In this document: in pieces, positions 8,962-18,251 of the stretch | How positions within the stretch are numbered: position 1 is the first letter of the stretch | Layout: every line of letters starts with the position of its first letter | Assembly (NCBI RefSeq): GCF_014268445.2 | Contig: NZ_CP077089.1 | Span: forward strand, 4,881,501 to 4,945,500 | Origin: Pseudomonas tensinigenes | GTDB taxonomy: Bacteria; Pseudomonadota; Gammaproteobacteria; Pseudomonadales; Pseudomonadaceae | Direction: 5' to 3' | Length of the DNA stretch: 64,000 nucleotides | Translations under genes and position numbers: made by a program | The notes under the pieces: generated by a model | Databases searched by the model: none | What the model was told of the DNA's origin: nothing | What the model saw: only the letters and a program-made list of their open reading frames with translations

Positions 8962-9051
8962 TGTGGGAGCGAGCCTGCTCGCGAATGCGGTCTGTCAGCC
9001 AACTTGTTTGTTGAATCAGAGATCCCATTCGCGAGCAGGCTCGCTCCCACA
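8962..9051. repeat. REP/BIME element
   Basis: Inverted pair of the GTGGGAGCGAGCCTGCTCGC repeat separated by about 45 bp, between ohrR and ohr. It probably uncouples transcription of the two genes. Confidence 0.9.
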
Positions 9052-9170
9052 TTGATTTCATCGCCAGCAAAATATTTTCCAACACCTGCCTCCCGCGCAA
9101 TCCGCTCTAAATCAAGCCTTACAGCCCGCCTCCAATAACCATCTCTTCGTCGAAACGCAGATTTCTTAAA

Positions 9171-9210
9171 AATTTATCTTGCGCACTAAATATTCGCGCG
9201 ATACATTCAT
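9171..9210 (+). promoter_or_regulatory. OhrR-type operator/promoter upstream of ohr
   Basis: AATTTATCTTGCGCACTAAA followed by TATTCGCGCGATACATTCAT. It aligns base for base with the block before ohrR at 8424-8463 apart from scattered changes. The 60 bp between this block and the ohr ribosome-binding site are AT-rich. Confidence 0.6.
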
Positions 9211-9272
9211 CTCGCACTTACTTAGCGCGCAAACAATTAGCGCACACAAACACACTCAATGAGGCTCACACC

Positions 9273-9692
9273 ATGCAAACTCTCTACACCGCAATCGCAA
9301 CCTCCACTGGCGGCCGTGATGGTCGTGCGATCTCCAGCGACAACATCCTCGACGTCAAACTCGCCACCCCGAAAGAACTCGGCGGTGCCGGCGGCGCGGC
9401 GACCAACCCAGAGCAACTGTTCGCGGCTGGCTACTCGGCCTGCTTCATCGGCGCTCTGAAATTCGTCGCCAGCCAGACCAAACGCAAAATCCCTGACGAC
9501 GCCTCGATCACCGCCCACGTCGGTATCGGCCAGATCCCTGGCGGCTTCGGTCTGGACATCGATCTGCACATCAGCCTGCCAGGTCTGGAACAGGCCGACG
9601 CACAAGCGCTGGTCGACGCTGCTCACCAGGTCTGCCCGTACTCCAACGCCACCCGTGGCAACGTCGATGTGCGTCTGCACGTCACCGTTTAA
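9273..9692 (+). CDS. ohr: Organic hydroperoxide reductase Ohr
   Basis: A 139-residue thiol peroxidase of the OsmC/Ohr family that reduces organic and fatty-acid hydroperoxides in the cytoplasm, using a dihydrolipoamide system for recycling. The two redox cysteines are C57 in GYSACF and C121 in HQVCPYSNATRGN. Conserved GRDGRAISSD and NPEQLFAAGYSACF segments place it in the Ohr rather than the OsmC branch. GAGG lies 8 bases before the ATG. It shares an upstream operator block with ohrR and is followed after about 30 bp by an exported esterase gene that may be co-transcribed. Confidence 0.96.
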   Translation: MQTLYTAIATSTGGRDGRAISSDNILDVKLATPKELGGAGGAATNPEQLFAAGYSACFIGALKFVASQTKRKIPDDASITAHVGIGQIPGGFGLDIDLHISLPGLEQADAQALVDAAHQVCPYSNATRGNVDVRLHVTV

Positions 9693-9726
9693 CTGCTGAT
9701 ACCTCAGGCCCGAACAGGAAATGAAC

Positions 9727-10737
9727 ATGCACACTTTCAGCAAAGTCTTGACCGGTACCCTTCTCGCCCTGTCTATCCACAGCGCTTTCGCCGGTGATGT
9801 CGAACACAACACTCAGGCATTTCTCGATGTGCTGAATGCCGGCACCGGCAAACCGATGGAACAGCTGACGCCCAAAGATGCCCGCGCCGTGCTGGTCGGT
9901 GCGCAGTCCGGGGTCAAGTTGACGCTGCCCAAAGCGGACGTCAGCGAGAAGACCATCCAGGTCGATGGCCAACCGTTGAGCCTGACCATCGTCCGGCCGG
10001 CCGGGGTCAAGGGCGAGCTGCCAGTGTTCATGTTCTTCCACGGCGGTGGCTGGGTGCTGGGCGATTTCCCGACGCACGAGCGGCTGGTGCGGGATCTGGT
10101 GGTGGGTTCGGGAGCGGCGGCGGTGTTCGTCAATTACACGCCTTCCCCGGAGGCGCATTACCCGGTGGCGATCAACCAGGCTTACGCCGCAACGAAGTGG
10201 GTCGCCGAGCACGGCAAAGAGATCAATGTCGACGCCAAGCGTCTGGCCGTCGCTGGCAACAGTGTCGGCGGCAACATGGCGGCCGTGGTTGCACTGATGG
10301 CCAAAGACAAAGGCACTCCGGCGATCAAATTCCAGGTGCTGCTGTGGCCAGTGACGGACGCCAATTTCGATACCGGCTCCTACAATCAGTACGCCGAAGG
10401 GCATTTCCTCACGCGCAACATGATGAAGTGGTTCTGGGACAACTACACCACCGACGCCAAGCAGCGAAACGAGATCTACGCGTCGCCGCTGCGGGCCACC
10501 ACTGCACAACTGAAGGGCCTGCCGCCAGCACTGGTGCAGACCGCCGGCGCCGATGTGTTGCGTGATGAAGGGGAAGCGTATGCGCGCAAACTCGATGAGG
10601 CCGGTGTGGCGGTGACGTCGGTGCGCTACAACGGCATGATTCACGATTACGGTTTGCTTAACGTGGTCAGTCAGGTACCGGCGGTGCGTTCGGCGATGTT
10701 GCAGGCTTCGCAGGAGCTGAAAGAACATCTGAAATAA
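9727..10737 (+). CDS. Exported alpha/beta-hydrolase (HSL-type esterase)
   Basis: A 336-residue hydrolase with an N-terminal signal peptide (hydrophobic run ending SAFA, about residue 22). The HGGGW oxyanion motif (105-109), the nucleophile serine in AGNSVGGN (S179, replacing the usual GDSAGG), an aspartate in GADVLRDEG (D276) and a histidine in MIHDYGLLN (H306) complete the triad of the hormone-sensitive-lipase family. ATG 9727 has AGGA 7 bases upstream; ATG 9721 is too close to it. It lies just after ohr and may respond to the same stress. The substrate is unknown, probably a short acyl ester. Confidence 0.88.
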   Translation: MHTFSKVLTGTLLALSIHSAFAGDVEHNTQAFLDVLNAGTGKPMEQLTPKDARAVLVGAQSGVKLTLPKADVSEKTIQVDGQPLSLTIVRPAGVKGELPVFMFFHGGGWVLGDFPTHERLVRDLVVGSGAAAVFVNYTPSPEAHYPVAINQAYAATKWVAEHGKEINVDAKRLAVAGNSVGGNMAAVVALMAKDKGTPAIKFQVLLWPVTDANFDTGSYNQYAEGHFLTRNMMKWFWDNYTTDAKQRNEIYASPLRATTAQLKGLPPALVQTAGADVLRDEGEAYARKLDEAGVAVTSVRYNGMIHDYGLLNVVSQVPAVRSAMLQASQELKEHLK

Positions 10738-10749
10738 CCGCAGTCCCAT

Positions 10750-10839
10750 TGTGGGAGCGAGCCTGCTCGCGAAGGCGTCCTGTCAGACAACACTTCATTG
10801 AATGACACACCGCTTTCGCGAGCAGGCTCGCTCCCACAG
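10750..10839. repeat. REP/BIME element
   Basis: Inverted pair of the GTGGGAGCGAGCCTGCTCGC repeat, about 45 bp apart, immediately after the esterase gene. Confidence 0.9.
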
Positions 10840-10868
10840 GGACAGGTGTGAAGCTCAAAACGCAGGCA

Positions 10869-10901
10869 CAAAAAAGCCCGACTCAATGGTCGGGCTTTTT
10901 C
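10869..10901. terminator. Bidirectional rho-independent terminator
   Basis: AAAAAAGCCCGAC, a 6-base loop, then GTCGGGCTTTTT. A GC stem with A and T tracts on both sides can end transcription both from the esterase side and from efp on the minus strand. Confidence 0.88.
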
Positions 10902-10920
10902 TTTCCGCAAAAACCGATGC

Positions 10921-11490
10921 TTATTTAGCACGGCCTTTGTAGGAACCGCCTTCGCGGGTGTCGATTTCGATCTTGTCACCGATTTCGATGAAGTCAGCAA
11001 CTTGCAGCTCGGTACCGTTAGCCAGCTTGGCTGGCTTCATGACTTTGCCGGAAGTGTCGCCGCGAGCCGAACCTTCGGTGTAGTCAACTACGCGCACGAT
11101 GGTGGTCGGCAGCTCTACGGAAACCAGACGCTCTTCGAAGAAGATCGCTTCGCAAACATCGGTCATGCCTTCTTCAACGAAAGGCAGAACAGCTTCGATG
11201 TCTTCAGCGTTCAGCTCGTACATGGTGTAGTCAGTGGTGTCCATGAACGTGTAAGTGTCGCCGCTGATGAAGGACAGGGTCGCTTCTTTGCGGTCGAGGA
11301 TTACGTCGTCCAGTTTGTCGTCAGCGCTGTAAACGATCTCGGTCTTGTAACCGGTCAGCAGGTTTTTCAGCTTGGTCTTCATGATCGCGCTGTTACGGCC
11401 CGACTTGGTGAATTCAGCTTTCTGAACCAGCCAAGGATCGTTCTCGAGACGGATCACGGTACCGGGTTTCAGTTCTTTACCAGTTTTCAT
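10921..11490 (-). CDS. efp: Translation elongation factor P
   Basis: A 189-residue EF-P, the tRNA-shaped factor that rescues ribosomes stalled at polyproline stretches. Three beta-barrel domains are expected from the length. The modification loop at the tip of domain I is KSGRNSA with Arg32, the residue that in Pseudomonas is rhamnosylated instead of the beta-lysylated lysine of E. coli. The modifying enzyme earP lies just upstream on the same strand with a 48-bp gap, so the pair probably forms one unit. It ends at a strong terminator. Confidence 0.98.
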   Translation of the reverse strand: MKTGKELKPGTVIRLENDPWLVQKAEFTKSGRNSAIMKTKLKNLLTGYKTEIVYSADDKLDDVILDRKEATLSFISGDTYTFMDTTDYTMYELNAEDIEAVLPFVEEGMTDVCEAIFFEERLVSVELPTTIVRVVDYTEGSARGDTSGKVMKPAKLANGTELQVADFIEIGDKIEIDTREGGSYKGRAK

Positions 11491-11538
11491 TGCGAATATC
11501 CGAATTTGGATGGGATTTACAAAAATCTAGGCCGCGTA

Positions 11539-12681
11539 TCATATCCAATTTAGGTAAAACTGTACCAGCGCTGCGGCAAGATCGGCCTGCAAGCCTTGTT
11601 CCAGACACCACGCCTCGGCATTTTCCTGCAGTTCTGGCCAATGATTACGGGCCGCGAGCCAGTGTTCACCGATTGGCCGGCCGGCGCTCCAGGCCTGCCA
11701 GAGACCGTTCATCGCCTCGGCAGCGGCCGGTGACAAGCCTTTTGTATAGAGCGCGAGGAAGGCGTCGAGCTTATCCAGATGGATGTCTTCGTCCTGTTGA
11801 TAGATGTGCCAGAGCATCGGTCGCCCCGCCCATTGCGCGCGGACGAATGAGTCCTCACCGCGCACCGCGTTGAAATCGCAGCACCAGAGCACGTGATCAT
11901 ATTGATCCTGTCGGACGAACGGCAGCACTTGTACGGTGAGCGACTGACGCACATGAATCGCACCGACCGCCAGGGTTTCCACCTCGAGCCAGCGCGCCAC
12001 ATCACCCAGAATCCGCCCTTCCGGCACCAGCAGATGAGTCGGCGCGGTGTCCGCTGCCAACACGTCCAGCCAACTGGCCAGCCCGGCATTCTCGTAGGCA
12101 AACAGCGAAATCAGCTGGGCGTCAGGCGCACGATCGATCCCGAGGCCTTGCAGGAATTGGCGCTGAGCCTCGGCATCCTGCTGAAATTGCCGACGCTGCT
12201 CGAGCAATCCTCGCTCACGCAACAGCCCGCCAGTACCCGGTTGAAATCCCGGAAAGAAGAAGAACTTCTGCACCGATTTGTATTTGACCGACGGCAACCC
12301 GTGACAGCCGATTACCCAGTCTTCGGCACTGAGGTAGTCGAGGTTCATCCACAGCGGCGGCTGTTCACGCCCTGCCATCGCGTCCATGTAATCACTCGGT
12401 AACTGACAGGCAAACGCGGCGATCACCACATCCGCCGCATCCGTGTGCTCCCACTCAACCGGCCAATGCCGCACTTCGACGCCTTGTTGCGATTGCTGTG
12501 CGGCGTTTATATCGATCGCCGGGCAAATGCGCTCGAATGCGCGCAGATCATCGACCCACAAGCGCACCGCCAAACCATGCTCAGCCACCAATTGCCGAGC
12601 CAGACGCCAGGTCACGCCGATGTCGCCAAAGTTGTCGACCACGGTGCAGAAAATATCCCAGCGGGGTTTCAATTCAGGCAT
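11539..12681 (-). CDS. earP: EF-P arginine rhamnosyltransferase EarP
   Basis: A 380-residue inverting glycosyltransferase (formerly DUF2331) that moves rhamnose from dTDP-rhamnose to Arg32 of EF-P. The N-terminal WDIFCTVVDNFGDIGVTWRL holds the two conserved aspartates D16 and D20, spaced as in the catalytic pair described for EarP. The C-terminal nucleotide-sugar-binding half includes RGEDSFVRAQWAGRPMLWHI. Length matches the family. It is directly upstream of efp in the same orientation. Activity also needs a dTDP-rhamnose pathway, not found in this window. Confidence 0.96.
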   Translation of the reverse strand: MPELKPRWDIFCTVVDNFGDIGVTWRLARQLVAEHGLAVRLWVDDLRAFERICPAIDINAAQQSQQGVEVRHWPVEWEHTDAADVVIAAFACQLPSDYMDAMAGREQPPLWMNLDYLSAEDWVIGCHGLPSVKYKSVQKFFFFPGFQPGTGGLLRERGLLEQRRQFQQDAEAQRQFLQGLGIDRAPDAQLISLFAYENAGLASWLDVLAADTAPTHLLVPEGRILGDVARWLEVETLAVGAIHVRQSLTVQVLPFVRQDQYDHVLWCCDFNAVRGEDSFVRAQWAGRPMLWHIYQQDEDIHLDKLDAFLALYTKGLSPAAAEAMNGLWQAWSAGRPIGEHWLAARNHWPELQENAEAWCLEQGLQADLAAALVQFYLNWI

Positions 12682-12805
12682 TCAAGACTCCCGTTGGCAA
12701 AAGCGCCGATTGTCCGCATAAATGACCTCGCGCAGAAGAGCCGACGGCGATTAATCTTCGTGCGACAATCGCCACTTGCCCGCAATCACCCGCCAGGAGG
12801 CAGCC

Positions 12806-13213
12806 ATGCCCTACCGTCCCAACCCGCGCCGTCCTTTGCCTGTTCAGCTTAGCGCGCTGCATCTGACCGGCAGTATTGCCCTGGGCATGTGGCTGGGTTT
12901 TGTCGCCATTGCGCTGACCTGCTGGCTGCTGTCGCATTTGCTGTTCAAAGAACAACTGGCACCGGTTGCCCAGGCTGTGCAGCAACTGGCCAATCCACCG
13001 GCGGTGCAGGTGCAGCCGGATATCCCGCCGCAGAGCCCGCTGTTCCAACAGTACGAAGAAAACCTGCGCAAGAGCGAACAGCAAGTGCGCATGGATCAGG
13101 CTCGCAGCAGCATTCGTAATCAGTCGAATCCAAAGTGCCAGTTCTGGTTGCAACAGGATCAGACGGCTCCCAGCGAAAAATCCCGCGCCAACGTTTTGCA
13201 ATTCTGCGATTGA
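12806..13213 (+). CDS. Conserved hypothetical membrane-anchored protein
   Basis: A 135-residue protein. After a basic N-terminus (MPYRPNPRRP) there is one strong transmembrane segment near residues 20-42 (IALGMWLGFVAIALTCWLL). A proline-rich stretch follows (NPPAVQVQPDIPPQSP), then a charged helix likely exposed to the periplasm. AGGAGG lies 5 bases before the ATG, a strong signal. The stop overlaps the ribosome-binding region of the following Gre-like gene (2 bp to its ATG), so the two are almost certainly translated together. No family was recognised. Confidence 0.75.
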   Translation: MPYRPNPRRPLPVQLSALHLTGSIALGMWLGFVAIALTCWLLSHLLFKEQLAPVAQAVQQLANPPAVQVQPDIPPQSPLFQQYEENLRKSEQQVRMDQARSSIRNQSNPKCQFWLQQDQTAPSEKSRANVLQFCD

Positions 13214-13215
13214 TC

Positions 13216-13698
13216 ATGAACAAGCACATCGTCCACCAACTGATTCTCGACAAACTGCGCATCGACCTCGACATCGCTGAGCGCGCCGCGCAAACCGCTT
13301 ACGAAACCGCGACCCACGAAGAAAACATCGCCGAGAACAAGTACGACACGCTTGGGCTTGAGGCGTCGTATCTGGCGGCTGGGCAAGCAAAAAGAGTCGA
13401 GGAAATCCGTCAATCACTGGCGCTGTGCCAGAACCTGACGCTGCGTGCCTACGATGAAAATCGAGGTATCGAAGTCGGCGCCTTGCTCGGCCTGGAAGAC
13501 GAAAAGGGTCGCGAGCAGTGGCTGTTTCTGGCGCCCGATGCGGCAGGCCTGAAAGTCGATGTGGTCGGTCAGCCGATTACCGTCATCACCCCGCGCTCAC
13601 CGCTGGGCAAAAGCCTGCTGGGCAAGTGCGAAGGCGATGAGGTGGAGATTCTGGTGGCGGGCACCCGGCAACAGTTCGCTGTCACCGAGGTGCTCTGA
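13216..13698 (+). CDS. GreA/GreB-like transcription factor with altered tip
   Basis: A 160-residue protein with Gre-factor architecture. An N-terminal antiparallel coiled coil covers about 1-75. The C-terminal FKBP-like domain covers about 85-160, with ITVITPRSPLGKSLLGKCEGDEVEI matching the GreA/GreB C-terminal signature. In GreA and GreB the coiled-coil tip carries DLxEN, whose Asp and Glu hold the catalytic magnesium. Here the matching residues read NIAEN (37-41), so the aspartate is replaced by Asn37 while Glu40 remains. It may bind the RNA polymerase secondary channel without normal cleavage activity. A true GreB is at 26029. Confidence 0.75.
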   Translation: MNKHIVHQLILDKLRIDLDIAERAAQTAYETATHEENIAENKYDTLGLEASYLAAGQAKRVEEIRQSLALCQNLTLRAYDENRGIEVGALLGLEDEKGREQWLFLAPDAAGLKVDVVGQPITVITPRSPLGKSLLGKCEGDEVEILVAGTRQQFAVTEVL

Positions 13699-13707
13699 GG
13701 CAATTGC

Positions 13708-14691
<984 letters not shown>

Positions 14692-14795
14692 TCAAAGCAG
14701 GTAGACGCCACGGGCATCAGCGACGGTATATAACTATATTAATGGTTTGGAGAATAAATCTAGAACTTTTTTATCAAAGCGCCATTATTCCTGCT

Positions 14796-15299
14796 TCAGC
14801 GATCCTCCCGCCGCCGGCGCTCCACTAACGGCACCAGATAAACCGGCACCTTGGCCAATTGCAGGACCCGCGCCGCCGTGCGCCCCAACGGTGTTTCCGC
14901 GCCCACCCCATGACTGTGACTGCCTACGATCAGCAAATCGACAGAGAGTTTTTGCACCTGGTCGAGGATCACCTGTGACGGATCGCCCTGCACCACGCGC
15001 ACCGCGCGAATGCGCTGCAGATCCTGCTCACCTTCATCCCCGAGTTCTTCGCGAAAACTATCCAGCACCCGCTGCTCGATATTGGCGATGACTGTTTTCA
15101 GACCCTGGCTGTGAAATTCGTTCAATGCCTGCTCGTCGAGATAACTCTGCAACACCGATTCGGCAAACAGCCCCATCGGCTCCACCGCGTGCACCACATA
15201 CAAATCGGCATTGAACGTTCGCGCCAACGCCAGGGCATGCTGCATCACTAACGGGGCGTACAGACCGAGGTCAGTGGCATACAGCATCGAACGAATCAT
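14796..15299 (-). CDS. Universal stress protein (UspA family)
   Basis: A 167-residue cytoplasmic single-domain Usp. It begins with the beta-strand MIRSMLYATDLG and ends with the ATP-binding pattern GSHSHGVG, nine residues, then GRTAARVL (G-2x-G-9x-G type), so it is probably an ATP-binding member. AGGAGG lies 4 bases before the ATG. Its position between cysB and a nucleotidase gene gives no specific clue to function. Confidence 0.92.
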   Translation of the reverse strand: MIRSMLYATDLGLYAPLVMQHALALARTFNADLYVVHAVEPMGLFAESVLQSYLDEQALNEFHSQGLKTVIANIEQRVLDSFREELGDEGEQDLQRIRAVRVVQGDPSQVILDQVQKLSVDLLIVGSHSHGVGAETPLGRTAARVLQLAKVPVYLVPLVERRRREDR

Positions 15300-15396
15300 A
15301 TGACCTCCTCGCGTGCCAACATGGCGGAGATTTGATTCAGCTTAGCAGTGCCTTGGCGACTGCGACGGGCGACGCAACGTCTTGAACCAAAGGGCT

Positions 15397-16302
15397 TTAG
15401 ATCGACGGTTCGTTGCTGATGCCGTGCGGTACGTGGCCAGTGGCAACGACTTCGCGGGCGAGTTCGCAGTGGCCGGCCTGATCGTCGAAAAACACGTCAG
15501 CGGCAAACGCTTCGAGGAATGCCGATTTGGTCAGGCCGCCGAGGAACAGTGATTCGTCGAGGCGAATGTCCCACTCGCGCAAGGTGCGGATCACCCGCTC
15601 ATGGGCCGGCGCCGAACGTGCAGTGACCAGCGCCGTGCGGATCGGGCAATCGTCATCGGGAAACTCGCGCTGCAACAGATTGAGTGCCGCCAGAAAGCCT
15701 TTGAACGGCCCGCCACGCAACGGCTCGCGCGCGGCTTCGCGCTCCTTGGCCTGAAACGCTTCCAGCCCGCCGGACTGATAGACGCGCTCCGATTCATCGG
15801 AAAAGATCACCGCATCGCCGTCGAAGGCGATGCGCAATTCATCGCTGGCCGCACGGCTCGCTCCGCCGGAAAGAATCGTCGCAGCGGCGAAACCGGCATC
15901 CAGCGCCGCGCGCACATCTTCGGCGTGGGTCGACAGAAACAGGTCACAACCAAAGGCTTTGAGATACGGATACGGACTGCGCCCACCGACAAACGCCGCG
16001 CGGGAAATCGCCAGACCGTAATGATGAATCGAGTTGAATACTCGCAGGCCAGTGTCAGCGCTGTTGCGCGAGACCAGAATCACCTCGACCCGTGCGCGGC
16101 CGAGGCGACTGTTGAGCGCCAAAAGTTTTTCCACCAGCGGGAAGGCATCGCCGGGTGCCAGAATTTCGTCTTCGTGCTCAATCTGATATTGCCGATAGGC
16201 TTCGACGCCGCCCGACAGATAGACCTTGTGGCTCTCGCTCAGGTCGAACAAGGCGCGCGACGAAATCGCCAGCACCAGTTTGTCATCGATGTTCTTGGCC
16301 AT
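15397..16302 (-). CDS. Cytosolic 5'-nucleotidase family protein
   Basis: A 301-residue protein of the 5'-nucleotidase (PF06189) family related to mammalian NT5C1, which dephosphorylates AMP and other nucleoside monophosphates. Segments seen are LVLAISSRALFDLSESHKVY near residue 9, EVILVSRNSADTGLRVFNSI near 73, FDGDAVIFSDESERVYQSGG near 160, and the C-terminal DVFFDDQAGHCE. The internal DGDAVIFSDE is the HAD-type acidic motif. GGGGGAAGG precedes the ATG. It is followed by a PanE-like gene on the same strand. Confidence 0.85.
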   Translation of the reverse strand: MAKNIDDKLVLAISSRALFDLSESHKVYLSGGVEAYRQYQIEHEDEILAPGDAFPLVEKLLALNSRLGRARVEVILVSRNSADTGLRVFNSIHHYGLAISRAAFVGGRSPYPYLKAFGCDLFLSTHAEDVRAALDAGFAAATILSGGASRAASDELRIAFDGDAVIFSDESERVYQSGGLEAFQAKEREAAREPLRGGPFKGFLAALNLLQREFPDDDCPIRTALVTARSAPAHERVIRTLREWDIRLDESLFLGGLTKSAFLEAFAADVFFDDQAGHCELAREVVATGHVPHGISNEPSI

Positions 16303-16324
16303 GCCTTCCCCCAGAGCGACCGGC

Positions 16325-17296
16325 TTAAACGTTGCGCCGGTCGATAAAACTTAAATTGCGATACAACGCTTCGATGCGCGGCAACTCACAACCCTCGGCT
16401 TTCGCTGCCGCCAATGGTCGAGCGTAGATCGCTTGCAGCTCCAGCGGCCGTTTATGTAGAAAGTCGTGGTACATGCTCGGCCAGTAGTCGGGCATTTTCT
16501 CGGTCATCATGAACAGATAGTCGGCGTATCCCGGCGGTATATCGTGGCCACAGGCCTTGGCGCCTTGCACCACTTCGGCCATCAACGCCTGGATCAACGC
16601 ACGGCTGTCGGCATCGGCCATCAACGGCGTGGTGCCTGCACCGAGCAACACCGAGAGTCCGTTGTAGGGAATATTCCACACCAGTTTCTGCCAGCGCGCC
16701 TGTTGCAGATTGGGCATTGCCTGGGAATCGATTCCGGCAGCGCGGAACAACCCGCAGCCCTCCTCGACAATCACCATGCGCGCGCCATCATCCATGGCCG
16801 GGCCGCTGTGATAGCCAACGTTGACCGCGCCGAGCGCCTGATGGGTGACTTGTCCGGGACCTTCGCGGTGTACACAGATCAGGCACAAACCGCCCAGCAG
16901 GTGCAGGGAATCGGGGAGCAGTTCACGCAAACTGTCTTCGACGTCGAGGCCGTTTTGCAGCACCAGCACTTTCGCATCCGGCTTGGCCGCTTGAATGATT
17001 GAAGGCGCGAGACCGGCGTTGCTGGTGGTTTTTGCTCCCACCAACAGCCAGTCGCATTTGGGCATGTCTTCGGCCGACGAATAGGCCTGCGCCGGATGCA
17101 ACGTCAGCGGGCCATGCACCGCGCTGTTGATTTGCAGACCGCGCTCAGCCACCGCCGAAAACTCGCTGCGCAACAGAAAGTGCACATCGAAACCGGCACG
17201 CGCCAGCATCAAACCGTAGAACCCACCAATCGCGCCGGTGCCGATAATCCCCACCTTCGGTTTATCAAAGCCTGGTTTGTTCACTGCCCCCATCAT
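16325..17296 (-). CDS. Putative 2-dehydropantoate 2-reductase (PanE/ApbA family)
   Basis: A 323-residue NADPH-dependent ketoreductase-like protein. The Rossmann loop VGIIGTGAIGGFYGLML lies at about 15-31, VLVLQNGLDVED at about 110-121 matches the ApbA core, and the C-terminal helical domain is in place. The family's classical reaction reduces ketopantoate for coenzyme A synthesis, but many paralogues have other 2-keto acid substrates. The first ATG (17296) overlaps the stop of the upstream thioredoxin-like gene (ATGA), so they are translationally coupled. Confidence 0.85.
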   Translation of the reverse strand: MMGAVNKPGFDKPKVGIIGTGAIGGFYGLMLARAGFDVHFLLRSEFSAVAERGLQINSAVHGPLTLHPAQAYSSAEDMPKCDWLLVGAKTTSNAGLAPSIIQAAKPDAKVLVLQNGLDVEDSLRELLPDSLHLLGGLCLICVHREGPGQVTHQALGAVNVGYHSGPAMDDGARMVIVEEGCGLFRAAGIDSQAMPNLQQARWQKLVWNIPYNGLSVLLGAGTTPLMADADSRALIQALMAEVVQGAKACGHDIPPGYADYLFMMTEKMPDYWPSMYHDFLHKRPLELQAIYARPLAAAKAEGCELPRIEALYRNLSFIDRRNV

Positions 17297-17679
17297 GGCA
17301 ACTCCTCTGCAACTCGGACCAGTGCCTGCGCCAGCGCCGCGTTCAACGTATCGGCCGTCAGGCGCGTGTGCAATGCCCCAAAGAACTCACCGTCGCGCAC
17401 CACAAACAGCGCCGGCAAATGAAAGACCTGATAGCGCTCGACCAACCCGCCGTTGTCGCCGGCATCGATCCAGCACAACTGATTGATGGCTAGATCAAGT
17501 CCCGGCAACACCTCGCGGGCATAACGGCAACTGGCGCAGCCGACACTGGTGAAAATCACCAGCGAAACGCCGCTCATCGCCAATAGCCGTTGATCGGCGT
17601 CGAAATCGGTCAGTTCGGATTCGACCACTATACTGGGGGAAACAATGTCAAATGACCGACACAGGGAGTCTGTGCTCAT
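17293..17679 (-). CDS. Thioredoxin-fold protein with CxxC-like centre
   Basis: A 128-residue protein. An N-terminal extension and amphipathic helix (SELTDFDADQRLL) precede the thioredoxin fold: VSLVIFTSVGCASCRYAREV carries a CASC redox pair, and HLPALFVVRDGEFFG provides the cis-proline region. There is no signal peptide, so it should be cytoplasmic. Start choice is unsure: ATG 17679 keeps the N-terminal helix but makes the gene overlap the divergent PilZ gene head to head, whereas the internal ATG 17576 starts right at the fold. It overlaps the downstream PanE-like gene by 4 bp. Confidence 0.78.
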   Translation of the reverse strand: MSTDSLCRSFDIVSPSIVVESELTDFDADQRLLAMSGVSLVIFTSVGCASCRYAREVLPGLDLAINQLCWIDAGDNGGLVERYQVFHLPALFVVRDGEFFGALHTRLTADTLNAALAQALVRVAEELP

Positions 17680-18121
17680 GGGACGTTTCATTCCTCATCC
17701 GGACGAGGTGCCGGTTGAATTAACCTTGCTCAAGCCTGAGTGTATTTCCAGGCAACAGCTGCACACTATCAGCCTCGGCGGCATTGCTTGCAATTACCAC
17801 CGTGCCTGGCGTCATGGCACAGCGCTGCAAGTACGCATGCCGACACTCAACGCCGACATCTGTTATCCGGGCTATGTGGCGTGGTGCCTACGGCGTAAAA
17901 AAGGCTATCTGGTGGGCATCGCCTTCACCGATGAGCAGACGCTGTTCAGCGCGCGAATGGGTGAACAAGTGTGTCAGATCGAGCGCTACTGCCGCATGCA
18001 CGAAACCCACGATGACCTGCAAGAAATTCAGGCGGTGGCCCTGCAATGGGTCGAGCAACATGCCGACGAGTTCTCCCACGACAACGTGCGCAAGGCTTTT
18101 GCGCAGCCAGCGCTGGACTAA
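17645..18121 (+). CDS. PilZ-domain protein
   Basis: A protein of 158 residues, or 147 if ATG 17678 is used. The PilZ beta-barrel runs from about 20 to 110 with TISLGGIACNYHRAW and VAWCLRRKKGYLVGIAF. The usual c-di-GMP contacts RxxxR and (D/N)xSxxG are not intact: no RxxxR stands before the barrel and the aspartate is replaced by threonine (TISLGG). Nucleotide binding is therefore doubtful. The C-terminal helix may mediate protein contacts. A G-rich site precedes ATG 17645, and AGGGAG precedes ATG 17678. Confidence 0.82.
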   Translation: MSNDRHRESVLMGRFIPHPDEVPVELTLLKPECISRQQLHTISLGGIACNYHRAWRHGTALQVRMPTLNADICYPGYVAWCLRRKKGYLVGIAFTDEQTLFSARMGEQVCQIERYCRMHETHDDLQEIQAVALQWVEQHADEFSHDNVRKAFAQPALD

Positions 18122-18251
18122 AGCACCTTTTGCCCATTGTCGAGCAGGCGCTTTACGCGCTAAGGTTCCGCTCCCCGACGCGCTTAAATCTGCTGTGCTC
18201 CGCCGCGCGGGGATCGCTGGCGGCCGGCACCCGTGACCTGACGAGTAAACG

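Noticed and set aside
12674..13201. A 175-codon minus-strand frame opposite the 135-residue membrane protein
   Set aside because: The plus-strand frame has AGGAGG, a membrane helix and coupling to the Gre-like gene, while the antisense frame has no ribosome-binding site and odd composition.
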